From positions 1 through 64,000 of the forward strand of contig NXFV01000940.1 in assembly GCA_002803225.1 (NCBI GenBank): a stretch of DNA of 64,000 nucleotides, given 5' to 3'. A program made the translations under genes and the position numbers. The notes under the pieces were generated by a model. It made no database searches, was not told where the DNA came from, and worked only from the letters and a program-made list of their open reading frames with translations. This document shows, piece by piece, positions 35,236 through 45,869 of the stretch. How positions within the stretch are numbered: position 1 is the stretch's first letter; each line of letters opens with the position of its first letter. Origin of the DNA: Gamarada debralockiae. Lineage: Eukaryota > Ascomycota > Leotiomycetes > Helotiales > Hyphodiscaceae.

Positions 35236-36112
35236 AGTTGTCGAATTGGCCACCTTCGTGACAGAGTGAATTTCTGGGAAAGTACAAGGCTGAGATGTTT
35301 GGACAGATTTCGTCTAAGGGGACACGGAGAACGCGGTCGTGCGCGGAACAGTGTTATCTTTTCAGATTGTCCATTGGTGTTCAATTAGACTCTGGAGTGA
35401 TTCGAATATCAAAGAGAGTTCAGCATAATATTTTCAATGCATTGCAATCAGCAGGAGAATATGCAGAGTTTTCTGTTCACAGATTGACCTGAAGAATGCA
35501 CTCGAAAAATTGACGCCTCCAATTTTCTGACGCATCGAGAATCGCGTCTTTCTTTTTCGCGTACTCCTTGCACTTCGGATAGGGATTATTCCGCTCCGGT
35601 GAACCCCTTTTTCAAGCGAACACACATGTAGCAGATTTCTTGGATTTATAAGAACATGCTGAGAAAGGCATCTTGGCGGAATGATAATGCTCTTTACTTT
35701 CAAATATCTAATTTCCCTTTATGTAAGTTTGGGAATGGTGTCCTAACTTCTGCCAGTCCTCATATTCTAAGAGAGACTGGTGTAGCCTAGTCGTTGCTTT
35801 TTCCAAAGTAGCAAACATTCAGTAACAAACAAAACCCAAGCCGTTGTCCAATGCACTTGAGCATATGCTCCAACTTTTGCATCATAAGAAAAGTCGCACT
35901 CGAAAGGGAGGGCAGAGTTCAAAGATTGAAATCCAAATTTAAAAATAGATTTCCTTATCGCATTTTTTCTTATCAGCTCACACGTGACCTTGATTGAAGC
36001 AGAATTCCTTCTTTCGCGAAAGCTCCCAAGCCTCACTTCCAACCCCTCTATCGTACTCATGACACTTCAATAATACCCCTCGGTTTGCGCGAACGCGTCA
36101 ATTCCATCTACA
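35236..36112. promoter_or_regulatory. shared divergent promoter region (SNF2-PHD and Clr2 genes)
   Basis: The 877 bases between two head-to-head start codons must hold both 5' UTRs and promoters. No open frame with any protein character lies inside. I see no TATA box or named site that I would defend; the inference rests on gene orientation alone. Confidence 0.55.
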
Positions 36113-37969
36113 ATGGCTCCCTACTACCCGCTGACCATCGAGCGCTCCGATGGCCAGCTCGAGGTCATCACGAAAATCGGTGTCAGAGAACTCAATCAAC
36201 CAACTGCGGCACAACTCAACGATACGCCAGACAAGGATGGCATGGTTGACTGCTACAAGAAGCTCGATCCCGATGAGCCAAAAGCTATTGATTGGAGACG
36301 CAAGATTGGTGGGATGTTAATGCATCTTCTGGGCGGAAAAGCTCACGCTGGTAATTCTCACGGTACACTTGTTCACTTGAGAAAGTCTAACGCCTTCAAG
36401 ACAGAAACTACATTTTGAAGCAACTCCCGGAGGGCTACATACTATGGGAACACGTCAAATACAAGGTAAACAAGGCGTCGGATGAAAAGAAGAATGACAA
36501 AGGCAAACACGCGGCTGGTGTCTTCGAGCGACAAGATGCATACCTCTACGGACATCCGCAGGGTCGAAAGAAGCGATATAGAAGTCCTGCGGACTTTTTC
36601 CCACACGTGTTATGGTTGGCAACAGACAAAGAAGGTGATCCTAGAAACTGTTCGTGCAAGATATGTTCGCCAGATGGAGACGAAGATCCCGGGGAGGCGA
36701 CGACTAAAGTCGAGGTCCCTGTTAAGAGGGAGACCAAACCTACACCTTCGCCTGCACCTACGCCAGCTCCAGCAGCAGTTCAGAAGAGTAGGCACTTTCT
36801 GCTATTGATAGTTCCACACTAACATCAGCTCAGGCACTGTATCTAAAGCTACTTTCCAGCCTGGTTCAATATCCGCCAAACAATCCGCCGAGCAAAAGCT
36901 AGACAGCGAACCCAATGGCAAATACCTCTATCGACCAGGAGAATTGGTATGGTTCAACAAAGGTCAAGCATGGGGCCTTGCGGTGATCTCAAAACGCCAA
37001 ACAGTTAACAACAAGCCACGCTACCTCGTTCAACCTCTCTCCCATCCTCTTTCACACCCGCAATACCAAATCAAAGACCAAGAAGACCAGATTCGACCAT
37101 GGCTAGCTTGGAGCGTGCCTGTAACCACTCACCAACAAATCACAAACCTATCATATGAGCAAGTACCATGGGAGCGAGTCCTGAGAGGCGATTTTGGCCA
37201 AGGCGATGCTGTAGTTGATGGCAGTATCCTCGCTGCGAAAGCCATCGATGCCAGTTACTCACTCTTCGATCGCGCCGAAAACGCTTTAGCTGGTCCCGGA
37301 GAAGTACACTACAATGGAATGTTCCTTGGCGCTGAGAAGATTTGGGTCGGCGAGCCAGTTCGACTACGCGTTCCTGGCGACGATATCATTGTCCTTATCA
37401 TTCAAAAATTGATCGAACGCACAACACCCCCCTCGACATCCAATGTTACATTTATCGGCGACATCTACAAGTTGAACGATATGCCAACACCGTATAAGAA
37501 TCGCTCCGAATGGCCGACCCCAAATCTACCCGCTCGAATGGTAGCCGATCTTCGATTCAGGAACGAGGTTGCTGATGCGGCGAAGAAAAACGTGTGGTAT
37601 GAATGGCAATTGCTTGAGCCAGCTGCTCGAAGGGGTATTCCAGATGTAAAGGGCCGTTGGTATGAAACTCGAACTTTATTACCTATACTCCGAGGCGTAC
37701 AACAGTTCCAAGAAGATATAGCAACGGGCGGGATGATCGATGCGAGCATGTGGATGAATGGTAGGGGAGATAGCAGTATACTCACCGGACAGAGGAAGAA
37801 GAATCGGAAGGACACTCTCGGCAGAGCTGTTCCTGCGGATTTTAAAGTCAGTCGTGGGCTAGATGGCGCTGCTACTGATGATGTTTTCCCCGATGCACAA
37901 CAAATCCAGCAACAACCCGCATCGGTGCAGTCGGATATCGATCAGTTTATGGATCTAGATCGATTTTAA
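36113..37969 (+). CDS. Clr2-type transcriptional-silencing protein
   Basis: Three exons (36113..36350, 36401..36787, 36834..37969) give 586 residues. The N-terminal part matches the Clr2 trans-silencing domain: LPEGYILWEHVKYKV, YLYGHPQGRKKRYRSPADFF, PHVLWLATD, and a CSCKICSPDG cysteine motif. A Pro/Ala/Lys-rich linker follows, then the C-terminal Clr2 domain (YRPGELVWFNKGQAWGLAV, PWLAWSVP, MFLGAEKIWVGEPVRLR, FIGDIYKLND). In fission yeast, Clr2 is part of SHREC (Clr1, Clr2, the histone deacetylase Clr3 and the SNF2 protein Mit1), which silences heterochromatin. By homology this protein should act in the nucleus in a similar repressive complex. Its head-to-head partner is a SNF2-PHD ATPase. Introns are 50 and 46 nt with clear CTAAC branch sites. 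The gene appears intact. Confidence 0.9.
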
Positions 37970-38274
37970 GTAACAGATTGGGCAGGGTGAGTTTTATGGC
38001 ACGAATCACTGGTTGCACATTGGCTGTGTATGAGTACGACATTGGGGGCGTTTGAAAACTGCAACTAAATCTTCATTAGGCGGCAGTCAATATACCCATT
38101 TCTTGCTTTGAGCCTTGCTCCTTTGCATCGCGCGCCTCCTCGTTCCCAGCAATACCTCTCATGAAGAACACGAGGCATACCAAATATGAGAATCGCTGAC
38201 AGCACCTACAAATTCGAGGCAATATTAAAGCAGGGGAGTTTCTTCTCCAAGACTGATAATAGCTTCAATCGACA
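37970..38274. other. intergenic, no feature
   Basis: This is the 3' side of the Clr2 gene; I see no open frame or repeat in it. Confidence 0.4.
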
Positions 38275-38744
38275 CTACGCCGATCCCAGCACATTAGGGG
38301 GTTCTCTAACATCAATAAAGCGAACGTCTTCGACGTCTAGGTGTAGAGTTGTAACTGTATTATTGCACTCCAAAATTTTCCTAACATCCCGGTTTAAGTC
38401 TATTTCTTGCTGTGTTTTCATTATTGTCGTCATTGCGAGTTGATCGTCGTCTCTTCCCATACGTCCCTTTTCAGCTGCTTTGCCTTGGAGATTTCAATCA
38501 GCGTCCTTGCATCCACTTCTGATACAGCCAAGTGGCTGGGCTGGCGAGAAACTCCATTCAGCTCCACAGATGACACGTCCACTGAAAAGCGTTTGAACAT
38601 GAACACAGCTGGTGACGTTTTGCGGAGTTGGACTTCATTTTTATATGTAGGCATTTTCAGAATGACCGCATTGTGGAATACTGAAGCCTTCTGACTTCCT
38701 GGTCCAGGCTTTGAAAGCCTGTGTTTAGTCCGTATTTTACGCAT
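38275..38744 (-). CDS. hypothetical small protein, two exons, doubtful
   Basis: An ATG at 38744 opens a frame reading ...EISKAKQLKRD. A GTATGG donor and an ACACAG acceptor 53 nt apart (about 38412..38464) would join it in frame to QEIDLNRDVRKILECNN... ending at the stop at 38275. The product would be about 138 residues, mixed charge and probably helical at the junction, without signal peptide, membrane segment or known motif. The neat splice and in-frame join are the only support. It may equally be a fragment of a decayed gene, as its right-hand neighbour is one. Confidence 0.3.
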
Positions 38745-38959
38745 GTTGGTTGCTGGTGACTACCTCGATGAGGTGGGCGAGTACAAGTACTCACTCACCC
38801 CTCGAGGAATGCCATATTTAAATGATGCTCAGGCAGACTATGCCATTGTGTAGTGTGTACGCCACCATGACTTTGCAGTTCATATTAATGTTGGAAAAGC
38901 CTTGAGGACTTCGTATCTCCCTCCATTTCATACCCACAGTACCTCAAAAGCATCAATTA

Positions 38960-39552
38960 CACTCAACCAAGCAACACCACTGGAAGTGCATTTTCCTTCT
39001 TTCACAAAAAGCCGGGTACGGGTTTTTCGGCTACTTGAACGAGTATCCGGAGAAACAAGCCCGCTTCACCTCTAGTGTGCGAGCAACATTAAACTCGCTC
39101 CCGAAGACTCCGGATCAGTCAGATATTCTTACGAAAACGACTTGGCAGATACTACACCGAGTGAGGTAGCGATTATAGATATTGGGGGTAGTCGGGGCCA
39201 TTACTTGTAGGCAGTTGTGGACAGGAACCCACAGGCCAAAGGTCGATTTGTTAATCAGGACTTGAAAGCTGGTTTGGACGCAGTTACTAGGCCAACTCCT
39301 CGAATGGAACTTATGCCGCATGACTTCTTTAATCCTCAGCCTTAAGTCCCATGCTCCAGTATTTCCGCGGCAGGACTAATATTCGGATAAGAGCCCGATT
39401 CTACCAACTTCGACCAGTCCTCCACGACTGGCCTGACGATGCTGGTGGCATCGGGGATGGAACGCACAGAGGCACAATGGCGAGCTTTGATAACAAATGC
39501 CGGTTTGGAAATTGAGGTCATTCAGCAAGGGTTGGTGTGGTTGAATCCTTGA
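38960..39552 (+). pseudogene. O-methyltransferase pseudogene (secondary-metabolism type)
   Basis: Pieces of a SAM-dependent O-methyltransferase read in order on the plus strand: FFGYLNEYPEKQARF (helix before the SAM domain), then VAIIDIGGSRGHYL (the glycine-rich SAM loop), NPQAKGRFVNQDL (acidic-loop region), RMELMPHDFFNPQP, and a C-terminal segment ERTEAQWRALITNAGLEIE ending VWLNP-stop at 39552. The family methylates hydroxyls of polyketides or other natural products. Stops interrupt it: a TAG directly after GHYL, a TAA after FNPQP, and frame changes near 39030 and 39160. The stretch between SAM domain and C-terminus is too short, so the catalytic His/dimer region is deleted. It cannot make a working enzyme. 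No other biosynthetic gene lies beside it. Confidence 0.82.
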
Positions 39553-40667
39553 TCCAGTGCACCAGGGTTGCATAGGTTGGTGGCTCATGGCTGAGAGGAG
39601 CATTTCAATTGTGTCCAGATTCGGTTTTGTCAGATCTTTTGTTGTTTTAGGCTGATATAGAAGAAACCCTTTTCGGTAATTGATCTAGAAAACGAGATAT
39701 TTGCATATTTACAAAATTGTCGTATGACTAGAAGAGACCGAATACCTGTTCAAAGAGGTTGATATTTATTCGTTCTAGAAGATATGAATTAATGGAGACT
39801 GACTACATGGAGCGGCCAGCTGATCAGTTATTGCAGTGAAAACGACGACGGAATTTTGGACAACAGCGCGAAGTAACACAGCGATAATAGTTATAAGCCA
39901 TTTTGGGAAACACCCAACCAAAAATTGGATAATTAGGAAAGAAATGGAAGTCACTCGCTCCGGCTAATGCTTGAGAGCTCTTAAAGTACGCACTTGCCTC
40001 CTTAAGTCCTGCCAATATTGCGCAGATGTTCCATACTGTATGACGGAAAATACCATGGACACAGATAATGAATTTTAGTTTATACTTTGTCGTAGACCAA
40101 CTGCTCCGTCTTGCAAAGGAAATTTGTCGTCGAGAGGTTGTCGGACTCGGGCAACGAATTATCTCCATTTCGAGCGGTAGTCCTACAATTTCAGGCCTCC
40201 AGGATAGAGAATAAGGTAAGGAAAGGAAGTTTCGCTTCTTCAGACAAAACGTAAGTTTGCATATGCGGAGTCCAGCCGTGGGTCGGTGGCAGGTTGGAAG
40301 CCTCCGCATGCCTTGTGTTTCGGGTGCGGCAGAGAAGTGGACTCCAACACGCTCAAGCCCAAACATTCCCGTTTGAGGCCAATGAAATGATACTCAGACT
40401 TTTCAAGTAATTTGGTGTAACTCATTCCTTTCAGAAATGTCGCAAATTGTAGATTATTTGTGAATCTTTCTGAGGCCACGGAAGAGAAGTGGTTACATCC
40501 CCGCAAAAGATTTGGTGGGGCCGAAGAAAGCCGACGAATCATGATCAGCCACGTCCGGGAAAAAGCTATAACTTTAATAAATTTAAATAAGCACTTTTTG
40601 CCTCAACATTCATCAGCTCCTGTAAGCCTACCTCAACTCCTGAATACGCACTGTATTCTAACAAAGT
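39553..40667. other. no supported gene
   Basis: Minus-strand frames at 39824..40366 (180 codons; its only early ATG context is in the middle of AT-rich sequence) and 40240..40542 overlap each other and show no motif. The sequence is moderately AT-rich. Nothing else seen. Confidence 0.35.
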
Positions 40668-40810
40668 CCACAGTTAGCTCAGTGGTAGAGCGGAAGGTAA
40701 TTCACACTTCTTAACTGTCTCTCGCAACACTTTCTCACAATCGTCCAGATTGCAGTTGCATCTTGCAAACAACTATCTTCAGGTCAATCGTTCGAACCGG
40801 TTAGGGAGCT
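40668..40810 (+). other. tRNA-like Pol III unit (A and B boxes), probably tRNA pseudogene or SINE head
   Basis: An A box/D-arm (GCTCAGTGGTAGAGC, preceded by TA) starts at 40675 and a B box/T-arm (AATCG-TTCGAAC-CGGTT, a 5-bp stem) lies at about 40786-40802. Between them a GAAGG/TCTTC stem could be an anticodon stem with an intron of about 70 nt, and AGGTC fits a variable loop. T-runs (CTTTTTACTTTT) follow at about 40830. However, the acceptor strands (CCACAGT and AGGGAGC) pair at only about three of seven positions, and the anticodon loop lacks the usual T33, so I do not call a functional tRNA or assign an isotype. Confidence 0.4.
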
Positions 40811-41787
40811 TCAATTGCTTCGCCTGAAAACTTTTTACTTTTATTGAAGAGCTCAGTTGTCAATTTTTTTGATGGATGAAGGGCTCCAAAACTTTTGAGT
40901 CGAGTGGGGATTTTTTGTTCAGCGATTTTAAGCGAGGAAATCCCGAGCCCCGGATTCTCCTTAGCTCACCCCCCTTTTACAAAGGTTTTTTTGGGGGCAA
41001 AATACCCTTTATCTGCTTCAGATAGCCCAATAGCCACCGCCAATTTCCAGCAGAATCAAAATCATACTCAGCAAAGGCCTGGAGCGCATACGGCATGGGG
41101 ATTCGGCAGTTGCTTTGTCATTTATGCAGCCACTGCCAGCACGACCGTGATTCCTCCATATTTATATTCTGTACCAGCTCTATCAATAACCACCCTGCGT
41201 ACGAAGTGTTATATTCCTGCCTTGGTTAGAGACTTTATTAATTGTACCTCGACTACTGTAGATCTCAGGAACGAAGTCCAGAGAATGCTGGGGACCGCAA
41301 GCTTGCCGACTTTGTGGGCCTGTCGCGGAGGAAGCACAACGCCGTGTACATATGTTACTTTGTTTCTACAGATATGGTTGGGATAGGATCGAGAGCGGAG
41401 GAGTTGGGTGCAGCGGAGGGGCTAGTTTCTGGCGACTCTGACCTAAGTCCGCATGAACGAGATAGGCATGGTCGACCCGAACGGCATGATCCACCTAGAG
41501 CCGGTATAGACAGGCCGTCTCCTCCCGGCAGAAGAGGGTGGCGTTGAGGGAGGAAAACTTGGATCTTTATGGGGTAGGGCTTTTGATATTGGTACTCGAG
41601 CAAAATTGCCCTTCAACTTCGAAAATGCTATTTGATGGATTTCCCCCCCTCGACTTAAAAATTACCTCTTTAGGCTTCTTGCCAATCTCTACTTCTGCAA
41701 ATCTAATCAAATATACACCGAACTATGCTCTATCCCAAACAAAGCATGCCCCCTAACCAGTCTACACTATCGCATCCCTGCACATAT
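40811..41787. other. no supported gene
   Basis: A 163-codon open frame (40895..41386 +) has no ATG until its last quarter. A second frame ending at 41547 (+) has a compositionally distinct, Arg/Pro/Asp-rich end (HERDRHGRPERHDPPRAG). Both match nothing I recognise. The GC-rich patch at 41.38-41.55 kb stands out from its AT-rich surroundings and may be a captured fragment. Confidence 0.35.
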
Positions 41788-42082
41788 CTACTCTTTACTA
41801 CGACAGCTTGAATCGGTCCCATTCGCCCCCGCATTTTGACAGGCTACTCTCCAGGCGCAATTGTCCCAGTAGCCGCTGGACTTGTCCAGGATTTGAGCAT
41901 AGCACTCGTAGATGCCGTTATTGTGCTGCATTTGACCGTTCGAGTTGTCATTACAGACAGTTGTTGTAGCGTTATCGACGGGGGCTCCGTTCAAGTCTTG
42001 GCAATGGCAGTAGTCATAATCATTACACGCCCAGCCAAGGCTTGGCAGGATGAGGGAAAGCAGTAAGCGCGATGAGCTTCAT
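41788..42082 (-). pseudogene. small secreted cysteine-rich protein with frameshifted signal peptide
   Basis: A minus frame ending at 41788 encodes about 80 residues with eight cysteines (WACNDYDYCHCQD, VCND, YECYA, DNCAW, VACQ, SSCRS) and ends SKE-stop. Just upstream, an ATG at 42082 begins a good signal peptide (MKLIALTA), and the hydrophobic core continues (LLLSLILPSLGWAC), but in a different frame: the two are one base out of step at about 42058-42062, and the mature frame hits TGA when read back to the ATG. This is either a recent inactivating indel or a base error in a homopolymer-poor stretch. No intron explains it. It is probably an effector-like secreted protein; I know no family. Confidence 0.6.
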
Positions 42083-44001
42083 TGCGTACTAGGTCACTGT
42101 TAGAGAATATTCGAATCTAGTGAAGGAAAAATTCCCCCGTACAATAGAAAGTTGGTACCTCAAGAGACTAAGAGACCCGATAAGTCAAAAGGAGTGAGTT
42201 TGTTGGTAGCTTCGGTGGTTGTTATTGAAAGAGTAAAGGGTAATAGATTGAATTCAAGTAGCTGATGTTCTCAATCCACAGGAAAGGTGAGCTACTATAT
42301 GGGTTTTTTTTCAACATGTCCAGCCATTCCGACTATAGCAGCTTTTCTCCTAGATTTTAGGTCATTGTAGAATTTTCGCATTAAGCAGTTTGCATTAACA
42401 TGATAAAAATTAACCTTTCGCTTCTCTCTTCATCCCATGTCTTCCAACGCTCTTTTGTACTCCTATATAAAGTGGGACACAGTTTCTTATTACCTATGAC
42501 CTAATATTATGGCCAACTAAGGCGTAGGGTCTTCAGATAGGCCTCGCTTGCATAGGTTTCTATCAGCTTGAGAGGGCTTCGTCAAAACGCTCTGACGTCA
42601 TGCCTGATAAGGGAGGCCATTTGTAGCCTATAGAGTAAAGAGATATGACCAGTTTTTGGAATACAAGATGCCACGACTTGTCTCCAGATGGATGGAGCCG
42701 AAATGACATGGCTTGATACAGACGATCAGACGAACCCGAGCTAGTGCGAGAAGCCAGGTCCTGTATCAGGAAAACCTTAATTACGACCCTATACTCTTGG
42801 CATTAAGGTTCTCGTCACTACTCTCCCCTTAAATTTTTCTAGTAGGTTCCATACAAAAGTTAACCTTTAGACCGGGGGAGGAGAGTAGCCGTAACACCAA
42901 AGCCGTGTAAAGAAAACTTTATTTGCTTCCCTTGTGATGTATTGCCCAGCTTGGTCATCCCCAATACAGTATAGGACCCCATCCGTAACGAGCCCCCTCT
43001 GCCTTGCTAGGCAGATGTTAGGCGAGTCTGTAACCACCTGAAAAGGACATAGCCACAATGGAAGACTTATCTTGCAAGGAAGTCCAAAAACTATTCCCCC
43101 CTGGATCGGAGTCGCTGTAATTGTTCAGTGTGGCAGGTACGAGGTAGGCGAGCAGACCACAATTAATACGAAGCACACGCATTGAGATAATATTAGTGGT
43201 AAAAGTAAAGACGAGCCTCCGCGGTTGCAGGAGTGTGGATTATCTCTATGCTCTGGACAAAGGAGATACAACACCGCCTCAAGCCATCTCACGAGGCTGG
43301 GATGTCTTACTCGTTCGTCAAGCGAGAGGCCTGTAGGCGAGTCAGCCAGTGTCATGAGTCGCGACAGTGCCAGCTGCCAGAAGCCTCACGAGATTGATCT
43401 CCTTAAGCCTTCCTATGCTATCAAGAGCCGCGAGTCATGTTTAAGATTATGAATATCAGATTCTCCCGCATAATCTTAGGTTATTATACAACGCTCTAGA
43501 TCTAATGCTTTCCTTACTATTGTTATGAGTACCCTGATACTGAGGTGTATATGGCGCTAGTCCAAAATAGGCTTCGAAAGCTTCAATTCAAAAATCTCTA
43601 CCACTTCGTACAGAGTTCAACTCGTCCCATATACCTACAGCGTGACTCTACCAATTCGGTCAGTCCCGATAACTAGCACCTGATCTTCAGCACCTGATCG
43701 TATGTTTTGATAGCCTGTTCCGAACCCTAAATATCACCGTACTATCTAGACCTATCAACACTTACTACTGTATTCAAAGTGTCAAATATTGGGCCTTGGT
43801 CATTGCGATTGGCGTCCTGGGCATTTCCGTTGGATGAATTTCGGAGAGAGTTGTCATAAACTAGGAATTCGAACTTTTACGGACCCTAGATGCCCTTCAC
43901 AGAGGTTTACCAGTGACTGATTATCTTGATTTATTATACGCCACGGAAAATCCCGAGCTGTATAAAGAGGCTCTTGAGCAAGTCCCAATACCTCCACAAG
44001 C
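42083..44001. other. no supported gene
   Basis: This is AT-rich with scattered short frames. The minus frame at 42867..43058 (LVTDGVLYCIGDDQAGQYI) reads like coding sequence but is isolated. An AACCTTAAT/ATTAAGGTT inverted repeat with a loop of ~24 bases lies at about 42773-42814. The sequence looks like decayed repeat DNA. Confidence 0.35.
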
Positions 44002-45846
44002 AACGACTTCAAATATGCGCAGCTTCTTGATACTGGGCGCTCAATTTGCCTCATTACAATTCTCCCTTTAGCTGACAAGTCATTGTCCGTAAAATACACT
44101 TGGCATATTACAGGTCTTGAGCAGAATACCCAGTATAAAGCACTGTCGTACACATGGGGCGATAGTGCGGTCCGGGCACCAATCATCCCCCGACGATAAA
44201 ATTTTCCTGGCTACAGATCGCTACATGAAGGCTTGATTCATCTCAGGTACGGCTAAGGAGGGGAAGGCTGTGTTTTATGGGTTGATGTTGTATTCATTAA
44301 CCAAGGTGATATGCAAGAGAGAAATGACCAAGTTCGACAGATGTCGGAGATATATAAACAGGCAAGTGAGCTGCTTATCTGGCTCGGAGCTGGAGCAGAG
44401 GTAGGTATGAAGGCATTTCAATTTGCTTCGAAATACCAGGTAGTGACAAGTGTGAATGGGTATAACAAGAAGATCAACGAGAATGGTCGGAAAGTGGCAA
44501 CAGATCCTCAGGACCTCCCCGGGGGGGGGAAGCTTATGGCAAACCCCTGAGATGTCCTTGATTCCAGGAGATCGTGCATTATCCAGGGGGTGGTGTTCGT
44601 CAGGAAAGCCATTCTGTTTGCTAGAGATGCAAAAGTTTCATTTGAATTCATAAGAGATATGGGCGCAGTATCGTCTTTCCACGTAGGCAAAGTTTGGCAA
44701 TACTCCAGGCAAGCGGGATCCGTTTTGCAAGGAATTCTTTCCATATCCAAACCGATTTCTTCAGGGTGCGTTCCATTGCCCTCCTGCGATCTGAAAGGAG
44801 GACATCTACCCCGATGGAATTGCCAAGCTTGCTCTACGCGACTGTAAGCTAGCATTCAACTGACCCGCGAGACAAAGCGTATTCGGTGCCTGGTCTCGTT
44901 CCCGAATCTGAGCAGACAACCCCTCTATTACTTCCCGAATATGGGCTTTCTACATCAGAGGTATTCATTCGAGCGGCAAGGTACATTCTGAAGAAATACC
45001 ACAATCTTGATCACTTGACTTTGAAGCAGCCGTATCGACCGTCCGAGGAGCGTCCAAAGCAACATTTATACCAACGTGGGTTTTGATTGGCGATATGAAG
45101 AGAGAGTTCGTCGTCTTTCCAAGGGAATTTTCATCCCAATACCACCTATTCTCCAGGCATCGTCTCAGGGCACGCTAATAAATGAGCATTGCCGAGCCAT
45201 ACAACGCCAGAGGAAGAACATCGCCTGTGCCTTATACCTTCTTCGACTCCCGGATTCTCAATGGCCCAAGAATCATTCTTGATGAAACACAACTTTGGTA
45301 GACTTGCCAATAACTTAGTTTATAATGGATGCCTTTTCGAAGGGGAAGGCCATGATCCCAGAGCTTGTGTCTAGCCAGTATATCAGTGATTGTGGTGTCT
45401 AAGAAGCGTTCTAGAGGATAATACTGTATCTAGAAATGAGAGAAGCGCGGGTAGACTTGGCTCTGAAGTCTCAAATCTGTCAGCTATTCCGCCCAAGAAT
45501 GCCGATGATGAACAGGAGCTTGAAAGAAACATCACTGAGACGTTCTGCAAAGATGATTGGAAACGACTCATGATCACCAAGTAAGGATACATCGGTATTG
45601 TCCAGTTTGAAGCCGAAGTAGGGAACGAAGTTGCGGTGCTACTTGGTGGCATGGCACTTGCACCATTCGTCCTTTGGCGTTATCAAGATAGATATCGTTA
45701 GCTAATGAATGGTGAGTGCCGCCTCAAGCCGTAACAACATTTCCGCTGATCTCAAACCCTAGTTATATTCATGGAATCATGGATGGTGAAGTTCTGGAAG
45801 CACAAAAGGACGGCTTGTATCACCTGGAAACCACATCTATTTTCTA
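44002..45846 (+). pseudogene. heterokaryon-incompatibility (HET) domain pseudogene
   Basis: Ordered pieces of a HET protein lie on the plus strand: LITILPLADKSLSVKY and YKALSYTWGDS (the first HET block), WVDVVFINQGDMQERNDQV and MSEIYKQASELLIWLGAG (the second block), then DPRDKAYSVPGLVPESEQ with STSEVFIRAARYILKKYHNL, YTFFDSRILNGPRIILDE, and a C-terminal part KKDxG-like segment reading GYIGIVQFEAEVGNEVAVLLGG and YIHGIMDGEVL, ending at 45846. HET proteins trigger cell death when unlike fungal strains fuse. Frameshifts at about 44190, 44540 and 45090, and stop codons between the pieces, show it is dead. An in-frame copy cannot be read. Its length and order match a typical 600-700 residue HET protein. 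Confidence 0.87.
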
Positions 45847-45869
45847 GCCACTAAGCGAACGGAGCCACT

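Noticed and set aside
40668..40810. functional tRNA gene
   Set aside because: The acceptor strands pair at about three of seven positions and the anticodon loop lacks T33, so no isotype can be given.
40895..41386. 163-codon open frame on the plus strand
   Set aside because: It opens with TTG and has no ATG in the first three quarters, no recognisable motif and no splice evidence.
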